Origin: Rhabditophanes sp. KR3021
Taxonomy: Eukaryota > Nematoda > Chromadorea > Rhabditida > Alloionematidae
Reading direction: 5' to 3'
Length of the DNA stretch: 64,000 nucleotides
Assembly (NCBI GenBank): GCA_963281155.1
Contig: CAUJLY010000002.1
Location: 3,906,001 to 3,970,000 of the forward strand
Each line of letters opens with the position of its first letter. Positions within the stretch are counted from its first letter, which is position 1. Under the pieces are notes generated by a model that saw nothing but the letters and a program-made list of their open reading frames with translations, did not search any database and had not been told where the DNA came from. Below, piece after piece: positions 35,994 to 45,739 of this stretch. The translations under genes and the position numbers were made by a program.

Positions 35994-37114
35994 TGTTATA
36001 TACAAATTTGGATTTGAATTATGATGCGAACAATTTCACCGATTATTTTGTGAAGGACTTTAGAATATTTAGTTCGTGTTCGGAGGAAGTAAAAATGATC
36101 GCTCGAATTAGCGACTCGTTTAATGCCTGGGGTGATATTAAGGGATCCATGTTAATTTTACCGCTTGTTCAGGCTAATTTGATTGGGATCAATATTGCTG
36201 TGTATTCTAATGGAGTTTTGTTTTCAAATAAAAGTATTGAATATGACACCAGAATTGGGCAAAAACAACATTATGCCAGTGTTGATATGTACACTAGTAC
36301 CAATGATGGCAACCAAAATTTGAATTATAATGCGAGTATTAGTATTTCAGCAACTTGCCCAATCATGGTTTCCTTTGTTCCACCACCAAAGTTGGATTTA
36401 AACTGTAACAAGGATTAAAATATCACAATTTACACTGACAACAATAACGTAAATGGAGAGAATGTTGTTGTGAGTGATATTGGATGTACTTCCATATCCT
36501 TAATTCATAACAATCAATCTGCTGTTTATTGAAAGACGGAATTACAGCGTATGGCCATTTTGTTTACCATGTTCTAAGTACTGAAGAATGGGTGTCTGGA
36601 AAGAGCCAATTTTTTACATTAGCTAAAAACTGCACATTGGAACTTTACACAGACGCAGATGATCTGAATATTATGAAGATCGACTCTTTGTCCTTCAATA
36701 AGTACAAGTATACAAAGAATACGATCCAATTCTTTGATCATACATATTCTCAATTTCAAGTTCTTTTAAAAGGATACGGAGTACACAGCTTTGAAAATAA
36801 TGGAAAATAAGTTGCTTATGTAATTTGTCAAAATGTGAACGGTGTGCATGACGTGGCAGGTTATTTAACAGGCCTTAATCAACCAAAGTAAGTATTAGCT
36901 CTTTTAAAATTAATTTGAATATTGTCTTGTTTATTCAAATTTAGAATAAATAAAAGCCATGACTTTAAATTTGAATGATATTATTGTTATCAATTTACTC
37001 ATGCCACTTCTAACATTGTTGGGTATCTTTTTGATCTTATTTATGTGTGCACCGAGCCAAAGAAAGAAAAAGGTGAACGGCGGAATTCGGGAAGAAATGT
37101 ATCTCACAAAGTGA
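35994..37114 (+). pseudogene. Broken type I membrane/secreted protein gene
   Basis: A tattttag acceptor (35986-35993) starts an exon with no signal-peptide exon before it: the divergent neighbour begins 120 nt upstream. The frame runs LDLNYDANNFTDYFVKDFRI ... PIMVSFVPPPKLDLNCNKD-stop, continues after the stop as NITIYTDNNNVNGENVVVSD, stops again, then shifts to GITAYGHFVYHVLSTEEWVS ... FFTLAKNCTLELYT, stops, and goes on as VAYVICQNVNGVHDVAGYLT. A last exon encodes a membrane helix (INLLMPLLTLLGIFLILFMC) and a basic tail. Three in-frame stops, a frameshift and loss of the 5' end show decay. Family not recognised. A basic Ser/Asn tail at 37383-37575 may also belong to it. Confidence 0.65.
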
Positions 37115-37833
37115 AACTTCCAAGCATAATCAACTTGTTTTAAATCCGAAAGCTGGGGTACAATCGTCATCTACACATAATGTGAAGATATGCTAGAATA
37201 GACATACGTGTCAAATACTTATCCTCGATAATAATGATATGAAAAGGGAACATAAATATGCATATAAGAAGGAACATAGAATATAAAAAGAATGTACTTA
37301 AGCTGTATTCCAATTCAGGAGAACTGGACTAGAGTTTAAGCATTAATAATACAATTGTAATCATAATGTGAAGTCTATTATGGAGACCAAACTTCGGAAC
37401 CCGTTGCCTGTACTCGTGGAGAATCTAGAAGAAGTTGAGATGCTGGAAGACACTGTCAAAGCAACTGCGAAAGAAGGGAAAAAATGATAACAAAAGTAAA
37501 AAGAAACCTCCGAAAGCAAATGTTATTGTTGGAAGTCCAAATACAAATTCGACAAATGCAGTTATCTCCAAGCCCTAAACAGACAAAAGACTTAACTAGG
37601 CATTAATTCCATAAATAAGGTATCTATTTAACATTACTTAGTCGATGTTAAAATTTTGAGCTAATCCCATTTTAAATATTTTATTAGAATCATAACTTGT
37701 CTAAAAATAAATGGCCTTCGATAAATAGATACTCTTTCAAATCACAGTTTTTTATTTAAAATCTTTAGTTCTCTATAGAAATTCTTTTATTAAGTACATT
37801 TGCTAATATTATGCATTTTTAAATTTGAAAGTA
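37115..37833. other. Intergenic with possible pseudogene tail
   Basis: Contains METKLRNPLPVLVENLEEV and, one base out of frame, NDNKSKKKPPKANVIVGSPN (37383-37575), possibly the cytoplasmic tail of the upstream pseudogene. The rest is the 3' flank of TRAPPC10. Confidence 0.4.
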
Positions 37834-40800
37834 TTATTTGTCGAAAAACTTTTGCAGCTTTTGTTTGGCCGAATCTCTTAACGAACTTCTACTCGAAGAG
37901 TGATTTTCGTCTTTTAAATGCCGACTACTATTATGCGAGACATTGTCATTTGCACCACTAATTTGTTGGCCAAGGACGTGTATTTGCTTTCCCTTGGTTC
38001 TGGAGAAAATGCATATTTGTTTACCAATTACGGATGAATGAGGTTCGATCGCTTCTTTAATTTTTTCCGGGTTCCCATGCTCTTTGTCAAAGATATATAA
38101 GGTAATGTTGGGGTACGGCAGAAAGCCAACGCATTGTGGTACGACGGTGAAAGTTATTTGGCCTAAACCACTTTCTTTTATCGTCAATTGTTTTAACTGA
38201 GTTGGAATGTGCCACAGACTTTTGTCCCCATCTACGCCAACGATTATTGTTTCCACCTTGTTGATGATACTCCTAATCGAAAGAACCATTTCACAATTGT
38301 TTAATGATCTGCAGACGACTGTTTGCGGAAGTTCTGATAAAAGCTGGGCACAGATTTCATATTCGACAGTCGGAATGGCAAAGTTAAATTCACTTACTAA
38401 TTGGTAACCTCTATCAAATGAAATCTCCTTTAAGCATCCATCCACATCGTCCTTCTCGAAGACCTTGTACTTAAATTTGAGTCTGTACCTTAGGAGTGGA
38501 TTGGTCAAATTACTGGTCCCTCTTGTTGTATTTTCCAGCAACCAAACAATTGAGAAAACGGAACCAATTGCTTCATTTTCTCCAATCTCCTTGTTAAGTC
38601 TTTCAATTGAAATAGAGTCGTTTTCTTTATCAACAACGTGGAAACTTGCATCATGGGGTTGAATAATCAACTTCTTCCCATGCTTCCTATGAATTTCCAT
38701 TTCAAATAAGGCCTTGTTGTCCATGATTGATGTGGTAGTAACTACATTTAGGATTGGTATAAATTCAATGGTGAACATGTACACATTTTGGCACCATTTA
38801 ACTTCAACTTCTTTGGGCAACGGTGGGTCACTCCAGTTTGCGAAGGATAATCTTGCAGTTGGCAAATATACCTCAATATCGACTACTATTGTTTGGTTTG
38901 CTTTCAATTCGGGTACATTTATAGCCACATTATTATTCCATAACCCGTCACTTCCACAGAACTCCAACCTTTCATCTTGAATCATCTTTGGTCCTATTTG
39001 CAATGTAGTCGGCCCCATATCTTTTGAACCACAGGTGAGTGTCATTTGGATAGTTTGCACAACTCCGGCCAAAACATTTTCAAAATGGTGATTTTGTTTT
39101 AGGTTTACGTATGGCTGAACATCATCTACGAGGCAGAATATATTTCTAAACAGTGGCTTGAATACATCGTTTTCAGTGTATAGCATCTCCGAATAATTCA
39201 AGTTAACTATGATGCCGTTTGGGAATACAATTTCAGTGGAATCAAATAGATACAGTCCGGTTTGATGGAATGTGTATTGTAATGAACATGGATTATTACC
39301 TCCCGGTGAAATAGTGTCTGATTTAAGAGTAACTTCGAATTTGATCACATCATCTGGAATACCTAATCGTTTAGAATCAGAAAAGCCGCCTTTGTGAAGA
39401 CATCCTAATCTATTCACCGATTCCTCTGCATTGTATTTGGCTAAAAATAGGGGTCTTGATTTGACTAAAGTCGCTAGATCTTCTTTCTTCAACAACCTGA
39501 AAATGGCGTTTATTTTGACACCAGAAACAGTTGCAGGAATAGAAGAGTGAATATCAAATTCAAATTGCTTGGTTTGGCCCGTAACACAGTTTAAACACGT
39601 ATTTTGATAGCTATTTGTCTTTATTACCATTAATTGTTTCTTCTCAAGCCATGTTGGTAATTTCAATTGCTTTGTTATGAGGGTGTCAAATATGATGGTG
39701 TGGTAATTGCGCTTGTTCTTCATGAAATGTAAGCCATATGTGCAAAATAGCATTAACTCCTCGTGGAATAAAGCTTCTTTTTTTTGTTGGACAATAGAGT
39801 GTATTAAGTGATCAACCATGATTGAAATGGAAGTAGTTTGATTCTTTTCTTGGTACATCATCGACTTCAAAATATCAATTTTCAAAGCTAAAGATCGTTC
39901 TGGGTTCCCTGTTTCGTTGATGAAGTCAGCAAGTTGCAAGCGAGCTAGTGATGCACTTCGAAAGTAATTCAGATTTTTCATTTCAGTGATAGCTTCAGCG
40001 AAGGTGCTTTCGAAGTAAAGTTGGAAGTCCGATTTATTTGTTAGGCATTCTTTGAATTTGGACAACAAATTAACTTCATTCCCAAAGAAGGGGCCATTAA
40101 TTGGAAAGTGATCTAGGTCGGTGATACTCAAGGTGAATTTCTTTTGCTGGAGTAGTTTCCAGGACTGTACGATTGAATTGCATTTCATCCTTAATAAACA
40201 GCATATGTTATTGGCTCCTAGGTCTTTGTTGAACATCTGTGGGGTTAGAATGGTTGCGAACTCGAAGCACTCTAATATTATCAAAACAATCCAAACTTCG
40301 TAGGCTAGTGTGTCGACAGTTAAATTCAAGTGATAAATGTCATTCTTAATCTTGAGGATTGTTTCAAAGACACTTTTCAATATCATGGAACTAATGTCAA
40401 CTTTGAGAATAGCTAGTCTTTCTAAATTGGCGTTGACATCTGAGTTTATAGCTCGCTTCGTACGTTCAAAATAAATGGCGAAGGACGTCATAATTTGCTG
40501 AGCTAAAATGTATTTCCTTAGGTAAATAATTCGTGTCACATTGTTGGCTCCATTGCTAGTTTGCGAAGCCATTAAATTTGATAGTAACGTGAATTCTTTA
40601 TATTCCTTCACATCATCTGACCAAGGCAAACTATTTTGGTCGTGAATGTATGCGTTTATGATAGTATCCAAGAAGGCTCTCTGGTCATCTAATTGGGAGA
40701 GCACAACTTCTAAGAGAGAAAGACTCCAATAAAAGTGCATAAGTGTGAAGAACCCGTCCGAGTACTGCAATAAGTTAAATTGGCTTGTTTTGTATTGCAG

Positions 40801-41373
40801 TCTGTATTCGTGCAACAAAGTTTCGACATTTGTAGCGTATACATCGATAGCTGCGAGAAGCGATTGGGAAATTGAAGTTTCAAGAGTGAGCATGGTTGGT
40901 GCATCATGAACGTCCACCAAATGGGACATATGGCCAGAAAAATCGGATTTTATCTTTTCATAGACCCCATTTCTATTTTTGTTTTCTCTCGCGCTTTTAC
41001 TGTCGAATACAATTAACCACTGTGCTTTATCAATATTGCTCAAATACGAAAACCATTCACTGATTTGATGTCGAACTGTTTGCTTGTATTCCTCGGCACT
41101 GGAACAATCAACAAAAAAGAGGTGAATGAAGGGAATTGAGTTGAAATGCCTAATATCATTTTGACCCTTCCTTAAAATTGAATCGCAATCATATTTGACA
41201 AGTTGCGTCGTAAACTTTATCTGCAGTGGATACGGATATTGCTTTGAATCTCTGAAAATAAATATTGAATGTGGATAGTTTGAAATTACCGTTTCCAAGA
41301 CAGTGAATACGTTTTGTCTTGACCAGTAATCTGGTGACCAATTGACTCTTTTGACCGAAGGCTTCCTTTCCAT
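37834..41373 (-). CDS. TRAPPC10: TRAPP complex subunit 10 (TRAPPC10/Trs130-like)
   Basis: Large subunit of the TRAPPII tethering complex acting at the Golgi as part of a Rab GEF. A single 1179-codon exon, close to human TRAPPC10 in size. The N-terminal block FNSIPFIHLFFVDCSSAEEY, KQTVRHQISEWFSYL and AQWLIVFDSKSARENKNRN aligns by eye with the TRAPPC10 start. It is followed by helical solenoid (SASLARLQLADFINETGNPE RSL) and C-terminal beta-rich domains (VPELKANQTIVVDIEVYLP). The frame extends upstream without stop to a ttttag acceptor at 41439-41434. An ATG at 41426-41424, 7 nt after it, is one base out of frame. A missing A in the A6 run near 41405 would add about 18 residues (MEEPLFLNIQK...). 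An intronless 3.5-kb gene is unusual for animals. Confidence 0.87.
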   Translation of the reverse strand: MERKPSVKRVNWSPDYWSRQNVFTVLETVISNYPHSIFIFRDSKQYPYPLQIKFTTQLVKYDCDSILRKGQNDIRHFNSIPFIHLFFVDCSSAEEYKQTVRHQISEWFSYLSNIDKAQWLIVFDSKSARENKNRNGVYEKIKSDFSGHMSHLVDVHDAPTMLTLETSISQSLLAAIDVYATNVETLLHEYRLQYKTSQFNLLQYSDGFFTLMHFYWSLSLLEVVLSQLDDQRAFLDTIINAYIHDQNSLPWSDDVKEYKEFTLLSNLMASQTSNGANNVTRIIYLRKYILAQQIMTSFAIYFERTKRAINSDVNANLERLAILKVDISSMILKSVFETILKIKNDIYHLNLTVDTLAYEVWIVLIILECFEFATILTPQMFNKDLGANNICCLLRMKCNSIVQSWKLLQQKKFTLSITDLDHFPINGPFFGNEVNLLSKFKECLTNKSDFQLYFESTFAEAITEMKNLNYFRSASLARLQLADFINETGNPERSLALKIDILKSMMYQEKNQTTSISIMVDHLIHSIVQQKKEALFHEELMLFCTYGLHFMKNKRNYHTIIFDTLITKQLKLPTWLEKKQLMVIKTNSYQNTCLNCVTGQTKQFEFDIHSSIPATVSGVKINAIFRLLKKEDLATLVKSRPLFLAKYNAEESVNRLGCLHKGGFSDSKRLGIPDDVIKFEVTLKSDTISPGGNNPCSLQYTFHQTGLYLFDSTEIVFPNGIIVNLNYSEMLYTENDVFKPLFRNIFCLVDDVQPYVNLKQNHHFENVLAGVVQTIQMTLTCGSKDMGPTTLQIGPKMIQDERLEFCGSDGLWNNNVAINVPELKANQTIVVDIEVYLPTARLSFANWSDPPLPKEVEVKWCQNVYMFTIEFIPILNVVTTTSIMDNKALFEMEIHRKHGKKLIIQPHDASFHVVDKENDSISIERLNKEIGENEAIGSVFSIVWLLENTTRGTSNLTNPLLRYRLKFKYKVFEKDDVDGCLKEISFDRGYQLVSEFNFAIPTVEYEICAQLLSELPQTVVCRSLNNCEMVLSIRSIINKVETIIVGVDGDKSLWHIPTQLKQLTIKESGLGQITFTVVPQCVGFLPYPNITLYIFDKEHGNPEKIKEAIEPHSSVIGKQICIFSRTKGKQIHVLGQQISGANDNVSHNSSRHLKDENHSSSRSSLRDSAKQKLQKFFDK

Positions 41374-41433
41374 GAAAAGATAATCGAATAGCTTTTTTGG
41401 ATATTTAGGAAGAGTGGTTCTTCCATTAACACT

Positions 41434-42012
41434 CTAAAATACAAATTAGTACATACGCATTGCAAGATTATGATAAAACAAATTATTTGGAATGCGATTT
41501 AGTTGATGTTCTTTGAGATGTCATTTAAATGAGTGGAATATTTATAATTGTTTATACAATCGATGAACAGTGATAGTAACGATCATCCCCAAAACATACA
41601 ATTAACTAATAAACAAATTTAATAAATGTGTTGTTTAGAATCGAAAATGACTAGCAAATATTTGGATGGAGATTTGGACTCAAAATTCAAATTATTTTTA
41701 AAGTTGTTTGAGACAAACCGATAAACGGTTAGTTTATTACAATACCTAACGGTTGTTATAGCACCTAATTGTCCTGAATAGGTAGACTTTGGTGTCACGT
41801 ATACGAAAACAAAATAATTTTTGAATGAAATACAAACAAAATAATTTTTGAATGAAATACGACCAAAATAATGAATGATATGTTTTATAACATCTTATTA
41901 AAACGTAGGTAATTGTTCAATACGTTAGTAAATATATTGTACATAATTATAATAGGGAAATTCGAATTATTGGAAGATTTGCTTCAACTCATTTACAATG
42001 ACTTTTCTTTTA
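41434..42012. other. Intergenic with a 27-bp direct repeat
   Basis: 579 nt between ASPM (3' end) and TRAPPC10 (5' end). At 41803-41856 the unit aacaaaataatttttgaatg followed by aaatac occurs twice in tandem. No gene. Confidence 0.55.
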
Positions 42013-45000
42013 TCATTTGACTGCAAGTTTTTGAAGTTTTTTTCTAATTTCTTCAAATAGAAATTGACCTTCCTGAACTGAAAAGAATATTATGGATAGA
42101 TATAAAAAATTATTTGAACTTACAGCTTCTTGGGGGACAATTCCGACTTTTTAAGAGCAAGAGAACTCTACCTAAATTGTAGACGACAGTCTCATTCCAG
42201 TGATGAGCATACATGTAGTGTGATGCCAATTTCGCAATGTTCCTAAATTCGCTTTTCATCAGATTGGCGGAAGGTTCATAACTCAGGAGCGTGTGCAGAA
42301 TTTCAGAAAAGGGCATAGAAAGCTCTAAATGTTCAGGACCACGATGTAAAGAACCCATCGCATACACTAAAGAAACATGACCAGAAACTTGGGCGAAGTA
42401 AAATCCAAGAGCCGGAGTGTATCTTAGCAATCTAGCCAACGATTCAAAGGATCCCTTGTAGTGCTCTTTCTTCCCGCTTTTTAACATCGAAGAAATAGTA
42501 TCAAATCTGTTGTGTACTGGCGACTCCATATCAGAAACATCCAAAACTAGGTTTGTCCTGACTTCTTCTTTGAACAACTGCATGTTTACTCTAATTTGAT
42601 CCACAATGTCTTTGTTCATCTTTCTTGAGAAATACCCACGATAAAAAGATTGGATAGTTGTTGCAGCCCGATTTTTCTCCTTTGTTTCCCTGAGATTTAT
42701 ACTGTTACTTATCCTTTTCATAGCATCAAGAGTAATGTCTGTGATAAGTAGGGTCTTTTTGTGTTCTTTCACTTTCCTAAATTGAGATTGTAAGAGAGCA
42801 GCAGCTTCATATTTTGTCAAATCTTCCTTAGCTGCTTCCTTTAATCTGAACAGTTTCTGTTTGGCTTTCGAAATTTGTAAATAATTGCGCCAGAAAGATT
42901 GGATGACGGATGCTGCTTTTACTCTTCTTAACTTCTCCTCGGCAATTATTAACTTTGATTGCTTGGAATTTAAAAAGTTCCACCAACATCTTTGAATCGT
43001 GGTTGCTGCCTGGTTTCTTCTCAATTTTTGATCAACAAGTTTCTCCAAAGCCAGCTTTGCATAACGCATTTGAATTATACCTCTCCAATATCTTTGAAGG
43101 GTAATAGCTGACTGTTCCCTTGAGCTTCTTTCAACGGCCAATTCAGATAACAGCTTCTTTGCTCGGCGAATATTCAAGATATTGACCCAGAACACGCTGA
43201 TTTGATTCACAGCCCAAACTTCTCTTAGTTTGCGTTCCTGCCTCAGCTTGTTCAATTGCTCCTTAGCTTTAGTCACCTCCACATTTGCACGCCAGCACTT
43301 TTGAATAACAGATGCAGCACACACCCTTTCTTTAAGAATCTCCTCGTTTAGGATTCTTAATCTTTCTGCCTCCTTTTCAGCTCTAAGACCAGCTATTCTT
43401 TCTTCTTCGGCGACTCTCATTTCCTCAGCAAGTCTTTTTTCTTCAGCAATACGTTTTTCTTGAGCAAGCCTTTTGTTTTCCTCAGCCAACCTTTTTTCTT
43501 GAGCAAGCCTTTGTTCTTCAAAACGTCTGTTTTCCTCGTCAATTCGATTTTCTTCAGCGATCCTTTCATTTTGCATTCTTAACTGTTCTTCTTCCGCAAC
43601 TCGCTTTTCCTCAGCAATCTTTTCATTTTGAATTCGAAGTCTTTCATTTTGAATGTGAAGCCTTTCACACTCAGCTTTAAGATCGGCAGCTCGTTTTTGT
43701 TGAGCACGAAACTTTTCCAGTTCTTCGGTCTTGCCTACATAGACTCCAATAATCTTCCACAGCATTTCAACAATGACGTTTACTTTCCCTCCAACAACAT
43801 CCTCAGCTTTCACTTTCTCCAAATGCAGGCCATTTGAAGATGCTGCGTTCAGGACAGCACGAACATTTCCCAGCTTCCTTATTCTGTCATTTCCAGGGGA
43901 TCTTAGAGTTGAGACGATGGAGTTGCGCTTTACATTGCATACCACTTCCACAATCCGCCCAAGGACAAATCCATCACACAAATCACACCCAATATTGTTT
44001 ACAAAATAATTGAATTCGTCCCCATAACTTTGCTTGTAGGTTTGGACAAATTCAATATTTTTCAATATTTGCTTCATACTGGTTTTAGCTGAGATCACTT
44101 CCTTTGACATCCAATTGATGATTTCCCCGGAGCTTTTAATACTGGAGCCGCTTACGAACATTGGTGGATTGTGAGGATTGATAACGTCATTTCGTTGAAA
44201 CTCTTCAATCAGCATTACAATAGATAGCATGCGATCCAAGAAGTTTTCCATCAATTTTTGGCACCCAGCGGGAGTTGCGCAAATCTTAGTAGGTTGAGTA
44301 GCATACTTTTTTTGTCTTAAGATTTTTGTGTCGCAGAATACATTTTTACTGACGAAGGTTGTGAATACGGAATGAGCGCTGCTGTAGTCTTTGATCGCCA
44401 AGTCAACTCCAAAGATAGTCTCCAAGGCCAGTCGCAACCACACAGGATGATATGACAGAAGCATTTCAAGAGCAGCAATCTGCAAACCAGTGTCGAGCCA
44501 TGGCTTTACATTTGTCTTAGGTATTATTTCGTTCTTCGTCCGAATCATGCCTTGAATCAATTTGATGCACTTCACATTATTCAAAATGCCCACAGCTTTG
44601 TTTTGAGCAGCCAGCCAATTTTCCATTCTCTTTGAACTTGAGAAGGAACTGGAGTCGAGCTCACCTTCAATCACGACACTTGAGCCTTTAGTGAGCAAGT
44701 TTTTCAGTAACTTATCCGCATTCTTTTTGGCCTTGGCTGCATACTCTTCGACGTCTTTACAAGTGTCACTCTCCTGCCCAAGCAACTCATTAATCCACGC
44801 GGAAAGAGTTTCATTTTGTCGGTCTTCATTCCCCAATTCCTCCTCGACCAATGTGGCTGTGCTAGAGTTATCCATAGTTACCTGACTAATATGGGGTAGA
44901 GCGGTAAAACTGTCTTCAATAAATTTGCTTTCCGTCTTGTTGAGGTCGATTGTTTCATTAGAGGCCAACCTAATAATCTTCAGCTCCGAAGCCTTCCTCT

Positions 45001-45497
45001 TTCGTTCGGCATCTCTTCTCTCCATTGAAGCAAGACGAGCAGCTTTCAAACGAAGCATTTCCGCTTCATCCTTTCTTCCTCTATTCAGATCAACATTACC
45101 AAGAGGGGGTAGGTTTGGGACAGCAAACACGAAATTGCCTTCTTCCACCTCAACTGAACGTCTCCTTCTTGCCTCTTAACAAATTAATTAATGCTTATAA
45201 ATTTATATTACATACCGATCGTCTCAATCGACTTCTTGCGATTGCAGTTTAGCTTATTTAACAACCTATCTCTTCTTTCCTGGACTTTTAGATCAGGAGT
45301 TTCCATTGCTTCGCGTATGGGTGTGAGGGAGTTCTGAACATCCTCATTTTGACGGCCCTTGAAGTAAGAACGAGGTGTCAGCAAAGTTGACTCGTTCATA
45401 GTCGAGGACAAAGTTCCTTCCTCTGAAAATAATTACGAGTTAAATAAAACAATCGCATATTAAATGAAATAACGGTTATTAAAAATTACTTACCCAT
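42013..45497 (-). CDS. aspm-1: ASPM (abnormal spindle) homologue
   Basis: Spindle-pole protein that binds calmodulin at IQ motifs and focuses microtubule minus ends. Exons are 45497-45494 (just ATGG), 45422-45216, 45174-42124 and 42077-42013, giving 1108 residues in phase (C. elegans ASPM-1 is of similar size). The order is: disordered basic N-terminus; ASPM core with calponin-homology-like helices (YFVNNIGCDLCDGFVLGRIV, FVFAVPNLPPL near the start); a long charged coiled coil of RLAEEKR/RIAEEKR units (about residues 560-680); at least six IQ motifs (AASVIQKCWRANVEV, AITLQRYWRGIIQMR, AATTIQRCWWNF, AASVIQSFWRNYLQ, AALLQSQFRKV, AATTIQSFYRGYFSRK); and a C-terminal ARM-like part (FESLARLLRYTPALGF). 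The split start codon exon of 4 nt and two ttaag acceptors are unusual. It shares its promoter with the divergent SMARCAL1 gene. Confidence 0.92.
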
Positions 45498-45739
45498 TGC
45501 ACAATATTGTCAATTGCACCGTTGATATTAGATGTTTATTAGTTTAATTAAATTTGAACGACAGTCGTTTGTAATCACACACGTTGTGATTGTTTTGGCG
45601 GTGTCTGTCGCGCTGAGATAACTATTGGTTTGACGTATATTCGCCTTCCTTTGGAGAAAATGGATGAAAGTGGTCTGATTTGGAAAGGATCTAAATCAAG
45701 GTTTGTTAAAAGTAATACATTGTATTCATTCTCTCAAAA
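45498..45739. promoter_or_regulatory. Bidirectional promoter, ASPM (-) / SMARCAL1-like (+)
   Basis: Only 242 nt separate the two start codons. The centre is GC-richer than its surroundings (gattgttttggcggtgtctgtcgcgctgag, 45589-45618). An additional ATG at 45660 opens 14 codons (MDESGLIWKGSKSR) ending at a possible gtttgt donor; it is either an alternative first exon or an upstream ORF. Confidence 0.5.
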
